Below, piece by piece: positions 15,348 through 23,358 of a stretch of DNA of 64,000 nt. This DNA comes from CALMEC01 sp964531025 (GTDB lineage: Bacteria > Actinomycetota > Thermoleophilia > Miltoncostaeales > Miltoncostaeaceae). Below the pieces are notes generated by a model that was not told the origin of the DNA, searched no databases, and saw only the letters and a list, made by a program, of their open reading frames with translations. The DNA lies in NCBI GenBank assembly GCA_964531025.1, contig CAZHDY010000001.1, positions 1,116,001-1,180,000 of the forward strand, written 5' to 3'. The first letter of the stretch is position 1; the number at the start of each line of letters is the position of its first letter. Both the position numbers and the translations under genes were made by a program.

Positions 15348-17702
15348 GTGAGCGACGATCGAAAAATCCGGGTCGACCCTGACCACGCGTTGGAGGAGCT
15401 CATGTGGGCCCTCCAGGGGAACGGACCCGGCACCGAGAAGAGGCGGCGGATCTGGAGCAGGGCCCTCACGTCCAAGGCCGGCAGCCGCACCGATGCCACG
15501 TCACATGTACCGGGCCGCAAGCGACAGTCCCGGATCGCTTCGGAGGCGGCCCACGGCGCACCCGCCACAGGTGACCTCACCGACGACACGCCCCTCCTCG
15601 CCCATGAGACCGAGCGACTGGCGATCATCGAAGCACCGGACGGAGCCACGCCTCGGGCAATCCTCAACGGTTACTTCATCACCCAGAACGGTCGCGAAGA
15701 ACTGGGACGGATGCTCGAGAGCGGCCGCTACCGCATCGACGCGCCCGAGGAGGCCGCGCTCCCCGCCGTCCACTGGTTCCTGGTGAACGGCGAGACTCAC
15801 CGCGCGTACGAGACCCTTCGCGCCATCGCACCCTTCTGGGACCGGATCCCCTTCTATCCCACACCCACCGACCGGGCACGCCTCAGCTCCCGCACGCTCG
15901 CACTGGAGACCGCAGCCGAGACCGTCCGCCGTCTCCGCGCCAAGGAGCCGAGCCGACAGGTCGCGGCGATGAAGGAGACGCTCGTACGGTGGGTTCCCAT
16001 GTACGACCGCGCCGTCGCCCTCTTCCTCTCCACCGTCCGGGGGCCCATTCCGAGGTTCGGGCGCAACGAGGACGGCACTCTCGCCCGCCAGGCGAACGGG
16101 CAACCGGTCGTCGAGGGCGGCTGGCCATGCCAGATCTTCACGAGGCAGTGGAAGGGCAGGGCAAAGGCGCTGCTCGCCGACTACGAGAGGGAACGTTCCG
16201 AACACCCGCTCGCCAAGGGACCGGATCGACCGAAGGGGAACTTCGCCCGCCTTCGGCATTACCTCCAGATCTGCATCGATGACCCGAAGGCCCTCACCGG
16301 ACGTGACGTCGGAGTGATCCGGAAGATCCTCGCGTCATTCGTCAGCAGACACGGAACACTGGGATCTCCCAGACTCAACCGGGTTCGGCGCGCCCAGGCA
16401 CGCGACGCGGCCCTCCCCGGACCCGACGTATTCGCCCACGTGATCGCGGAACGCATCGACCGACATGCGGCCCTCGGTGGACTCGACACCATCGCGGACG
16501 AGCTCGGCCCCATCACCGACGCCGAGTCACAGACCACCGGCCTTGCCGTCGGCACCCCCATCCCCAAACGCTTGACGTCGTCGGCCCGACGCTGCCTCGA
16601 GGGCACGCTCGACACGCTGACCGAGGCCGGCATCATCTCGTCCGCGGAGGTACTCGCCGGTCTCGTTCCACGACTCGCCGGAGCGGCGAAGGCCAACGCG
16701 ATCGAGTCACCGGCATTGCGCCGCCTCTACGAGGAGGCCTACGCCGCCTCCCATCGGCGTCGCACGATCGCGCCCATCGAGGACCTGCCCTGGATCACGG
16801 CGATGGAGCCGTCGCTCACCTCGAACTATGCGTCGCGTTACGTCTCGTATGAGACCCTCCGTGAGCTCGCGCGTACAGCACTCGTGAGCTTCCCTCAGAC
16901 CATCACGCCGAACGCACTGGTGAACGAGCTGCGCACGCTCGTCGCCGCGGCAGAGCTGCCCCTTCGCCTGACCAACACATTCACCGCCGACACCGGCTCA
17001 TGTCGCTTCGACGAGAACCATCTGCTCTCGGCGAGGCAGGCCATCCCGGTCATCAGCGACACGCTGTACCACCGCTACTACGGGCTCCCGCTCGATGCCC
17101 TCGCATCATTGGACGACGTGACCCGCGGCGACGAACGGGCGGCATCCCACTCCCCCGGATACACCGAACTCTGCCGGCAGCTGGCCGGGGTCGATGACGA
17201 CACCCCACCGATTGCGCAGAACAGGGCCACCATCGAGCAGTCGCAGATCCTGACGACGCACAACCTTGCGCATCTCGTGAACGGACTGAAGCTGACCGAT
17301 GAGCTCGCGCTCACCTCCCTCGCCTCGGAGTGCTTCGCATGGATCTGCCGAACGCTTCAAACGGTGCCGGGGAGCGAGCGCCAACGTCTGCGCGCGGTGA
17401 GCAACGCAGCGCATGCGTGGCGGCAGATGGTGTTCTTCCTGGCCGTCGCTCCGGAAGGAACCCTCTCCTCGTTCCTGGACTGGGCCATCGCCCACCTCGC
17501 CGAGCAGCCCGGCGACCTCCCGTCGCGATTCGCGCCCGCCATGGAAGGACTCACCCTCGTCGCCACCGGCGGGACTCTCGACACCGAGGGCACTCACGGC
17601 TCGGGCGCCCGACGATTTGTGGCGGGCTGGGCGACAGACGACCATTGGCTGCTGACCGGACCGGAGCAACCAGACGAACGAACCGGATCGCGGACGCCGT
17701 AG
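15348..17702 (+). CDS. Unknown 784-aa protein next to tRNA-Thr
   Basis: No family recognised. The GTG start follows GAGG. The first 90 residues are basic and low in order; from 100 onward the protein is soluble and strongly helical, with many Arg/Leu-rich helices, no signal peptide, no membrane segment and no P-loop. Distinct segments are ILNGYFITQNGREELGRML (about 109), EAALPAVHWFLVNGETHRAYETL (about 136), WPCQIFTRQWKGRAKALL (about 259) and, near the end, SQILTTHNLAHLVNGLKL and NAAHAWRQMVFFLAV. It reads like a helical-repeat scaffold. Large orphan proteins beside tRNA genes are often island cargo such as defence genes, but nothing here proves that. Confidence 0.8.
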   Translation: MSDDRKIRVDPDHALEELMWALQGNGPGTEKRRRIWSRALTSKAGSRTDATSHVPGRKRQSRIASEAAHGAPATGDLTDDTPLLAHETERLAIIEAPDGATPRAILNGYFITQNGREELGRMLESGRYRIDAPEEAALPAVHWFLVNGETHRAYETLRAIAPFWDRIPFYPTPTDRARLSSRTLALETAAETVRRLRAKEPSRQVAAMKETLVRWVPMYDRAVALFLSTVRGPIPRFGRNEDGTLARQANGQPVVEGGWPCQIFTRQWKGRAKALLADYERERSEHPLAKGPDRPKGNFARLRHYLQICIDDPKALTGRDVGVIRKILASFVSRHGTLGSPRLNRVRRAQARDAALPGPDVFAHVIAERIDRHAALGGLDTIADELGPITDAESQTTGLAVGTPIPKRLTSSARRCLEGTLDTLTEAGIISSAEVLAGLVPRLAGAAKANAIESPALRRLYEEAYAASHRRRTIAPIEDLPWITAMEPSLTSNYASRYVSYETLRELARTALVSFPQTITPNALVNELRTLVAAAELPLRLTNTFTADTGSCRFDENHLLSARQAIPVISDTLYHRYYGLPLDALASLDDVTRGDERAASHSPGYTELCRQLAGVDDDTPPIAQNRATIEQSQILTTHNLAHLVNGLKLTDELALTSLASECFAWICRTLQTVPGSERQRLRAVSNAAHAWRQMVFFLAVAPEGTLSSFLDWAIAHLAEQPGDLPSRFAPAMEGLTLVATGGTLDTEGTHGSGARRFVAGWATDDHWLLTGPEQPDERTGSRTP

Positions 17703-17832
17703 AGGGTGGTCAGCGCGAATAGCGCCGGGAATCATCACGGCAGACCGTGTGCCACACCGCCGGACGCCACCGCGGATACCGTCGCGAACAGTCCGTCACC
17801 GTCGATTGACGGACCAACCGATCAGCCGGTGG

Positions 17833-18282
17833 TTATGACGATGACGAGAGCGACGATCCCGACCCGGGAAGGGTGATCACACCGAGCTGGATCATCATTC
17901 CCAGGTCATCACGCGTAGCCCAGTGCTCACATGCGTTCCCGTCACGCAGACGCAAAAAATGCATCTGCTGTGCACGAAACGGACGGCCCGTCGGCGGGAT
18001 GCCCAGAAGCTCACCGGTGTGCACGCCCGAAAGTTCCGCACGGTACGCAACGATGTCGCCCTCGGCGATGGTCTCGAACAGCTCGAGACGCATGTCGGTG
18101 AAGGCGTCGTGCAGTCGCTGCATCCGGATACGGAAACCCTCGTGACCCGGGGCCTCACCCTCCCACGCCTCGTGGTTGATGTAGTCCTCGGTGATGAACT
18201 CCGGGATCCGGTCGAGCTCACCGCGGTTGAACAACACCTCGGCACGGTCGGCCGCGAATTGCTTCATCTGCTGAGTGTCCAT
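17833..18282 (-). CDS. SnoaL-like/ester cyclase (NTF2-fold) protein
   Basis: A 149-residue NTF2-like protein. EDYINHEAWEGEAPGHEGFRI and PTGRPFRAQQMHFLRLRDGNACEHWATRDDLGMMIQLG match the SnoaL-like polyketide-cyclase family, where His and Asp in the NH and HWATRD motifs line the pocket. Function in non-polyketide hosts is usually unknown. The N-terminus MDTQQMKQFA was chosen because a TACGCT -10 box lies 6 nt upstream without a ribosome site; the longer frame upstream is non-coding. The tail after 140 is Ser-rich. Confidence 0.85.
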   Translation of the reverse strand: MDTQQMKQFAADRAEVLFNRGELDRIPEFITEDYINHEAWEGEAPGHEGFRIRMQRLHDAFTDMRLELFETIAEGDIVAYRAELSGVHTGELLGIPPTGRPFRAQQMHFLRLRDGNACEHWATRDDLGMMIQLGVITLPGSGSSLSSSS

Positions 18283-18288
18283 ACGGGC

Positions 18289-18294
18289 AGCGTA
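18289..18294 (-). promoter_or_regulatory. Leaderless -10 box (TACGCT) of SnoaL-like gene
   Basis: Minus-strand TACGCT, 6-nt gap, ATG at 18282. Confidence 0.55.
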
Positions 18295-18429
18295 TCCCGC
18301 AGGTCCGGCCCGTGGGTGGCGAAAAGACGATTCGCGCCCGAACGCCACGGATTCAGCGCACACGCGAACGGAACCACGCCCGATCACTCCGGGTGCGTAC
18401 CCGCACCTCCTGGCAGAGGGGACAAATGA

Positions 18430-18845
18430 CATTTACTAGGCGGTTAGTTCACCCAAAAGGGTGAGATGTGTTTCATTCCGGTAAATGCGCGATATGCAGG
18501 TATTTCAATTGACTGTCGGCGCCTTCGCGCCGCAGTGACACTTGTCATCGGCTCCGACGATCTCAAGGATGGCGGACTGCCTAGGCAATCCACGACGGAC
18601 GAGCGTCAGAGCAAGGGGGAAGGGATGGATGCACGGGACGTGACGACCGCCGACGGTGACCGACCGAGCACCTGTCGGACACGTACGGCTGCCGTCCCTC
18701 GCCCCAGGAGCCATCGACGGACCGAACACCGTCCGACCCCGGGTTCCGGCGTGCTTGATCGCTCCGCTGTGCGTACCGGTCGCATGCAGAGGCCGCGAGA
18801 CACCGAGATCCACCGCCGTCCACATCCCGATAGGAGGCCGCTTCA
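18430..18845 (+). other. Structured, AT-richer leader region upstream of cytochrome c / PQQ dehydrogenase
   Basis: More than 400 bp without a convincing gene. CATTTAC (18430-18436) is complementary to GTAAATG (18481-18487) and encloses the perfect hairpin TCACCC-AAAA-GGGTGA (18449-18464). The local A+T content is well above the window average. It could be an operator pair or an RNA leader of the downstream operon. I cannot match it to a known riboswitch. A strong AGGAGG (18832-18837) closes the region. Confidence 0.45.
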
Positions 18846-18896
18846 GTGATGTCCATCAGACAGAAGAGTCGGTTCGAGGTGGTGATCCACCCGTGA
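18846..18896 (+). CDS. Short coupled leader peptide
   Basis: Start codons GTG (18846) and ATG (18849) are in frame, 8 and 11 nt after AGGAGG, and encode MSIRQKSRFEVVIHP. The TGA at 18894-18896 overlaps the GTG start of the cytochrome c gene (GTGA). The best ribosome site of the area belongs to this peptide, so cytochrome translation would depend on it. Too short for family evidence. Confidence 0.4.
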   Translation: MMSIRQKSRFEVVIHP

Positions 18897-19282
18897 GGCG
18901 CGCGATCGCAGCACTCGCCGCCGTCCTCATCGGTGCAGGCCTGACCGGCTGCGGTGGCGGCAGTTCGGACAGCTCGTCGTCGACACCCGACACGGACACC
19001 GTGTCCACCGACACCACATTGACCACCGAGACCACGGAGACGGCGGCGCTCGAGCCCGGAAACGTCGCCCGAGGCAAGGACGTCTTCGTCAAACACTGCC
19101 AGGAGTGCCACGTCTCGATGGGCACCAAGCGAGGGGTCGGCCCTCGGCTCGCGGGCCAAGGACTGACCGAGACCTTCATCCACGACACCGTCAAGAACGG
19201 GAAGCCACCGTTGATGCCTGGAGGACGCGCCCAGGGTCAGGACTTCGAGGACGTTGTCGCCTACGTACTGAGCATTCAGTGA
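18893..19282 (+). CDS. Cytochrome c, class I, lipoprotein
   Basis: A 129-residue exported protein: basic N-terminus, hydrophobic stretch AIAALAAVLIGAGLTGC with lipobox Cys at residue 20, a Ser/Thr-rich linker (21-52), then one c-type haem domain. C69-x-x-C72-H73 binds haem, and M108 in PPLMPGG is the likely distal ligand. It would sit on the outer face of the membrane and accept electrons from the PQQ-type dehydrogenase encoded 24 bp downstream in the same operon, passing them to the respiratory chain. Confidence 0.9.
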   Translation: MRRAIAALAAVLIGAGLTGCGGGSSDSSSSTPDTDTVSTDTTLTTETTETAALEPGNVARGKDVFVKHCQECHVSMGTKRGVGPRLAGQGLTETFIHDTVKNGKPPLMPGGRAQGQDFEDVVAYVLSIQ

Positions 19283-19305
19283 ACCCAATCTCGAAAGAGG
19301 CGAAG

Positions 19306-20943
19306 ATGGAAAAACAGACACCCGACGTTCGCCGACGGCGATCGGGACCCGCGCTTGTCGCGTGTGCCCTGGTCGCTGCCGGTGGACTGATCGCCGGATG
19401 CGGCAGCGACGACAGCGGTTCCGATGTGTCGTGGCCGACGGGCACTCCCTCCGTGGTATCCGACAACGCCGGCAGCTTCTCCGCACCCAACGCGGACTAC
19501 AACAACACCCGTGCCGTCGGGGGCAAGATCAACGCCGGCAACATCGCCGACCTGACCAAGGCCTGGTCGATGCCGCTCACCGGTGAGAGCACCTTCGGCG
19601 TGTTCTCCGCGAACCCCGTGAGCACCAAGGACACGGTCTTCCTGCAGGACATCAGCTCGAACGTCTACGCGGTCAACAAGGCCGACGGCAAGGTCAAGTG
19701 GGAGCGCAAGTTCGACTCGCCCTCCTCCGGGCCCAACGGCGTCGCGCTCGGTGACGGCGTCGTCGTCGGTGGAACCGCGACCGACGCGTTCGGACTCGAC
19801 GCGGAGACCGGTGAGGTCAAGTGGCAGAAGAAGATCACCCGCCAGGCCAGTGAAGGTGTCGACATGGCGCCGCTCGTCTGGAACGACACGGCCATCATCA
19901 GCAGCGTGCCCGGCGCCTCTCTCTCCAACTTCTACGGCGGCGGAGGCAAGGGCATCGTGTACGCCTTCGACCTGAACACCGGCGACCAGAAGTGGGAGTT
20001 CGACACCACGACCGACAACCTGTGGGGAAACCCGAAGGTCAACAGCGGCGGTGGCCTGTGGGGCACCCCGAGCGTCGACGGCGACGGCAACATCTACATG
20101 GCGGTGGCCAACCCCGGTCCATGGCCGGGTGTGGCGCAGTTCCCCAACGGGACCAGCCGTCCCGGTGACAACCTGTACACCAACAGCCTCGTCGTCCTCG
20201 ACGGCAAGACGGGCGAGTACAAGTGGCACTGGCAGGCCATCGGACACGACCTGCGTGACTGGGACCTGCACCTGCCGCCGATCCTGACCGACTTCACCAT
20301 CGACGGCACGGAGACACCCGTCGTCGTGGTGAGCGGCAAGATGGGCACGGTCTACGTCGTCAACCGCGATACGCACGAACTGATCTGGAAGAAGGACGTC
20401 GGCAAGCACACCCCGGAGGCCGGTGCGGGTGACGGCAAGGGCACCGCCGACCAGGACGGCCCCAACCGCAACGCTCCGTTCACGAAGCTTCCTGTCACGG
20501 TGTACCCCGGCTGGCTGGGTGGCGTCGAGACGCCGATGGCGGTCTCGGACGGAATCATCTACGTCCCGGTCAACAACCTGTGCTCCGTGTACACGTCACA
20601 GGCGAACTACACCGAGGGCTCCGAGCTCTGCGACTTCTCGACGGCCGGCGGTGAGCTGGTGGCGCTGGACGGCGCGACCGGAGACGAGGTCTGGAAGAAG
20701 GACTTCGACTCGATGAACTACGGCGGCTCGACCGTCGTGAACGACGTCGTCGTCAACATCACGTTCGACGGCAAGATCCGCGCGTTCAACAAGAAGGACG
20801 GAGCGGAGGTCTGGACCGAGCAGCTCCCGGCCCAGGCGAACGCGACACCGGCCATCACGGACGACATGGTCATCACAGGCGCCGGATTCGCCTCGGACAC
20901 CACCAAGATGAAGGCTGAGGTGGTGGCGTACAAGCTGCCCTAA
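19306..20943 (+). CDS. PQQ-dependent dehydrogenase (quinoprotein alcohol dehydrogenase-like), lipoprotein
   Basis: A 545-residue secreted lipoprotein (signal ALVACALVAAGGLIAGC, lipobox Cys near 33; AGAGG ribosome site). The mature part is an eight-bladed beta-propeller with repeated tryptophan-docking strands such as GKVKWERKF, GEVKWQKKI, GDQKWEFD, GEYKWHWQ, ELIWKKD and DEVWKKDF. ANPGPWPGVAQFPNGTSRPGDN and GHDLRDWDLHLPPIL resemble the active-site region of methanol/ethanol dehydrogenases, including the PGDN aspartate. The substrate is probably an alcohol or aldehyde; metal preference (Ca or lanthanide) cannot be decided. No PQQ biosynthesis genes are in the window. Confidence 0.9.
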   Translation: MEKQTPDVRRRRSGPALVACALVAAGGLIAGCGSDDSGSDVSWPTGTPSVVSDNAGSFSAPNADYNNTRAVGGKINAGNIADLTKAWSMPLTGESTFGVFSANPVSTKDTVFLQDISSNVYAVNKADGKVKWERKFDSPSSGPNGVALGDGVVVGGTATDAFGLDAETGEVKWQKKITRQASEGVDMAPLVWNDTAIISSVPGASLSNFYGGGGKGIVYAFDLNTGDQKWEFDTTTDNLWGNPKVNSGGGLWGTPSVDGDGNIYMAVANPGPWPGVAQFPNGTSRPGDNLYTNSLVVLDGKTGEYKWHWQAIGHDLRDWDLHLPPILTDFTIDGTETPVVVVSGKMGTVYVVNRDTHELIWKKDVGKHTPEAGAGDGKGTADQDGPNRNAPFTKLPVTVYPGWLGGVETPMAVSDGIIYVPVNNLCSVYTSQANYTEGSELCDFSTAGGELVALDGATGDEVWKKDFDSMNYGGSTVVNDVVVNITFDGKIRAFNKKDGAEVWTEQLPAQANATPAITDDMVITGAGFASDTTKMKAEVVAYKLP

Positions 20944-20959
20944 ACCGGCGGCTTGACGA

Positions 20960-20996
20960 CTCTCCGTCGCCCCGGACCACCCGGGGCGACGGAGAG
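20960..20996 (+). terminator. Strong hairpin after PQQ dehydrogenase
   Basis: Perfect 16-bp arms (CTCTCCGTCGCCCCGG and complement) with loop ACCAC, 17 nt past the stop. Confidence 0.85.
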
Positions 20997-21289
20997 GTGT
21001 TCCGTTGTCTGCGCGTTACGTACCGCGGTGCGACAACGACATCGATCGAATGGGCCGTCGTGTATATCAGCGGCAACTGATGCCGAGACTGAAGTGTCCG
21101 GCCGACACACGCTCGACGCCCGACGGATGATCCATCGTGGGCCGGAGGCAGCTCACGCCGAAGCCGGAGTACTCGCCTTGGTTCCGACGCGTCAGCCGAA
21201 CATGCAACAGACCCACCGTCGAACCCGGGACGGCGTGCCACCGCCCTTGCGGATGTGACCCACGATTATGGCCCGAGGCGGTGGGGGAC
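20997..21289. other. Intergenic region without recognised features
   Basis: About 290 bp between the convergent PQQ dehydrogenase and a minus-strand gene. Short open frames exist on both strands but none has a ribosome site or coding-like composition. Confidence 0.5.
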
Positions 21290-21901
21290 TCAGATGCCGC
21301 GGGCGACTGCCGTACCCAGCGCGAGCGCCTCACGCGGCCCGGTCGCCATCACAACGACGGCCCGGCGCGCTCCTCCATCGACGATCGCCAGCGTGTTCCC
21401 CCCCGCCGGTGGGTAGACGGCGATCGGATGCCCGGCCACCGTGCGGCGGGTGTCAGGTGCCGCCCCGATCAGGCGCGCGATGTCGGCCGGGATCGCCGAC
21501 GGTGTCGCCTCATCACGGGCTGCGACGCCGATCAGGAGGCTCGTGCGGCCCGCTCGGGTGGCCTGCTTGATCTCGATCAGGTAGTCGGTCGAAGCACCGC
21601 TGAGCCCGTTCAGGATCGAGTTACGCGTGCGGAAGACGAGGGACTCACGTGCCGTTCCGATAGCCACCGGGGCGACCGCGTAGCCGGGGACGCGCACGGG
21701 AACGGCACGTCCGCCGGAGGATGGCGTCATCGGCGTGTCCCGGGCGACACCGCCACCGGTGGGGGTCGGAGCCGCGGACGTCGGCTCGGTCCGAGGTGTG
21801 CCGCCGCCTCCATCCGATCCGAGCAACACGACCAGCATCACGACGATGGCGATCGCAGTTGCGACAAGAGCGGCGATCCAGTCAGACGAGAGACGGCGCA
21901 T
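21290..21901 (-). CDS. Membrane-anchored hypothetical protein
   Basis: A 203-residue protein starting at MRRLSSD. One N-terminal transmembrane helix (about 9-28, IAALVATAIAIVVMLVVLLG), a Gly/Thr/Pro linker to about 60, then an extracytoplasmic alpha/beta domain (GYAVAPVAIGTARESLVFRT to the end) with no recognised motif or Cys. An in-frame upstream start (20 residues more) is possible but would place charged residues ahead of the anchor. No family is assigned. Confidence 0.65.
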   Translation of the reverse strand: MRRLSSDWIAALVATAIAIVVMLVVLLGSDGGGGTPRTEPTSAAPTPTGGGVARDTPMTPSSGGRAVPVRVPGYAVAPVAIGTARESLVFRTRNSILNGLSGASTDYLIEIKQATRAGRTSLLIGVAARDEATPSAIPADIARLIGAAPDTRRTVAGHPIAVYPPAGGNTLAIVDGGARRAVVVMATGPREALALGTAVARGI

Positions 21902-22283
21902 AGGCGGATACTCGTCGCCGCACCCGTCGAACGCAAGAAAGATCACCCGTTCGGGTGACAAGCGCTGACGTCATCCCATGCCGGTAATCGTCACAGTGAT
22001 GCCACCACCATGAGCTCGCACGAATCACCGTGACTCCCTGTTGACAGTCATCTCCGTGGACCGGTACGACGATGGTTGCGCGCTCCGCAATTCGGGCCGA
22101 TCATCCAGGAGCCGGCCCACCGGCCGGCGTCGCACCGACCATCGCGGAGAACCGGCGCCGCGCGACTGTGGCGGTGCGATGACCGCCGACACCGGTCGAG
22201 ATGGTTGATTCGACGGGGAAGCGCGGCGCGGCACGTGCCTCCGGCAACGCGCCCCACATCCACGCTTCCGTGGAATCAAATCT
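21902..22283. other. Intergenic region holding a partial copy of the 170-bp repeat
   Basis: No convincing gene. The right part (about 22246-22286) shares CGCGCCCCACATCCAC and CTTCCGTGG with the right ends of the elements at 36053 and 53398, then diverges to AATCAAATCTCTAG, whose CTAG supplies the stop codon of the thiamine-binding gene. A matching left end was not found. Confidence 0.5.
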
Positions 22284-22580
22284 CTAGTGGGTGATCCGCG
22301 CCGCCAGGTCCGACATCGACGCCTCGATGACGTCCTCCTTCGACTGGAGGATCCGGATGTGCGTCATGACGGTATCGGCGCCCGCGGTGAAGCAGGCGTC
22401 GTGCAGGTCGCGCATCAGCGGCCAGAGCCGCTCGGCCGGACCCTGCACCGTCGTGCCGAGGGCACCGACCTCGTACTCCAGCCCGCTCTCCTCGATGACG
22501 CGGATGGCGCCCTCGACACAGACGTACCTGCCGTTCTCGTCGCCCATCGGTGTGGGCGCCACGTGGACATGGATCAGCAT
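22284..22580 (-). CDS. MTH1187/YkoF-family thiamine-binding protein
   Basis: The 98-residue protein belongs to the MTH1187 (DUF77) family, ferredoxin-like thiamine-binding proteins. Conserved parts are MLIHVHVAPTPMGDENG at the N-terminus, CVEGAIRVIEESGLEYEVGALGTTVQG in the middle and TAGADTVMTHIRILQSKED near the end. The start is fixed by a GGAGGGAG ribosome site and by a TPP riboswitch directly upstream, which independently supports a thiamine role. It is probably cytosolic, buffering or delivering thiamine or its pyrimidine. It ends at a TAG inside an intergenic repeat. Confidence 0.92.
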   Translation of the reverse strand: MLIHVHVAPTPMGDENGRYVCVEGAIRVIEESGLEYEVGALGTTVQGPAERLWPLMRDLHDACFTAGADTVMTHIRILQSKEDVIEASMSDLAARITH

Positions 22581-22585
22581 TCGGA

Positions 22586-22674
22586 CCGCTCCCTCCGCTC
22601 GCATTACCGAGATCAGGTTCCTGGGTTGTCCGCCTCGATCGGCGGATCTCAGCCCCGTTCGGGCCCCCCAGCGG
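22586..22674 (-). promoter_or_regulatory. TPP riboswitch (THI-box)
   Basis: On the minus strand the conserved core parts occur in order: GGGGCTGAGATCC (GCTGAGA at 22653-22647), the P3 hairpin TCCGCC/GGCGGA, then ACCTGATCTCGGTAATG and CGAGCGGAGGGA (22618-22590). The closing P1 helix is CCGCT (22674-22670) with AGCGG (22590-22586). P1 ends 5 nt before the ATG and its 3' strand runs into the GGAGGGAG ribosome site, so thiamine pyrophosphate binding should block translation initiation. Confidence 0.92.
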
Positions 22675-22687
22675 ATATCGGCTGATC

Positions 22688-22822
22688 CTAGTGCGGGGTA
22701 CCGGGAAACGCCTCGACGAGGGGACCGTGGCCAGCCATTCTCAGGCCCGAATCGCCGTGGAACGGGCAGACCGCGGAGACACGGAACCCGTCCCCGTCCG
22801 GCACCTCGGTCGCTGTGATCAT
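22688..22822 (-). CDS. Small 44-aa protein coupled to the sigma/membrane protein operon
   Basis: ATG overlaps the stop of the upstream gene (ATGA at 22819-22822). The product MITATEVPDGDGFRVSAVCP continues with FHGDSGLRMAGHGPLVEAFP and ends GTPH; it has one Cys and three His (CPFH, GHG, PH), which could bind metal. The operon order is sigma factor, one-pass membrane protein, this peptide. No family is recognised and length makes it provisional. Confidence 0.45.
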   Translation of the reverse strand: MITATEVPDGDGFRVSAVCPFHGDSGLRMAGHGPLVEAFPGTPH

Positions 22823-23358
22823 CCGGCCGCGGGCCCCGATTGCGGCTCGCCGAGCAGGTCGGGAGCGATGAGGTCCTCCTGAACTGCCTCGTCTCCGAGG
22901 TAGCAGTCCCAGACGAGTCCATCGGCGGACACTCCGCGGCAGGCGCCGTTGATGCGTCCGTCGGACCCGACGGTCCCGATGATCCAGCCCGTGTAGCCGG
23001 ACTCTTGCTCGAGCGGCGTGTGATCCAGGGTGCAGCGATACGATCGCCCGTCGACCGATGCGACGCATGTCGGCTCCATCCCGCTGACGATGATGTGCCC
23101 GGCGGGCATGGACCGCTCCACGATCTCCTCGCCCGTCAGAATGACGGTCGCCCCGACCGCGACGCCGCCCAGTGCCAGAGCGGCCGCCCCGACAGCAAGT
23201 CGGAATCGGAGCGAACGTCCCCTCCACCACGGCGATCGCCGGGTCACCGTCGGTTCAGGCGCATCCTCGTACTCGAGCCGCCCGGTGACCACGGCCTCGA
23301 GAAGACGCTCCCTGAAACCCTCCAGACCGAGATCCGCAGGTTGCTTCGTGTCCATCAT
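22819..23358 (-). CDS. One-pass membrane protein coupled to a sigma factor (possible anti-sigma)
   Basis: A 179-residue protein with a cytoplasmic N-terminus (1-50), a transmembrane helix (about 53-75, RLAVGAAALALGGVAVGATVIL) and an extracytoplasmic part with four Cys (CVASVDGRSYRC, ACRGVSADGLVWDC) that could form two disulfides. Start overlaps the sigma factor stop (ATGA at 23355-23358). Topology and coupling resemble anti-sigma factors, but no zinc-binding ASD motif (HxxxCxxC) is visible in the N-terminal part, so the role is inferred from context. Confidence 0.75.
   Translation of the reverse strand: MMDTKQPADLGLEGFRERLLEAVVTGRLEYEDAPEPTVTRRSPWWRGRSLRFRLAVGAAALALGGVAVGATVILTGEEIVERSMPAGHIIVSGMEPTCVASVDGRSYRCTLDHTPLEQESGYTGWIIGTVGSDGRINGACRGVSADGLVWDCYLGDEAVQEDLIAPDLLGEPQSGPAAG

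Noticed and set aside
18625..18849. 74-codon ORF after AAGGGGGAAGGG
   Set aside because: The purine tract is too close to the ATG, the product is Arg/Pro-rich like an off-frame read, and the real upstream element of the operon is the AGGAGG plus 15-aa ORF.
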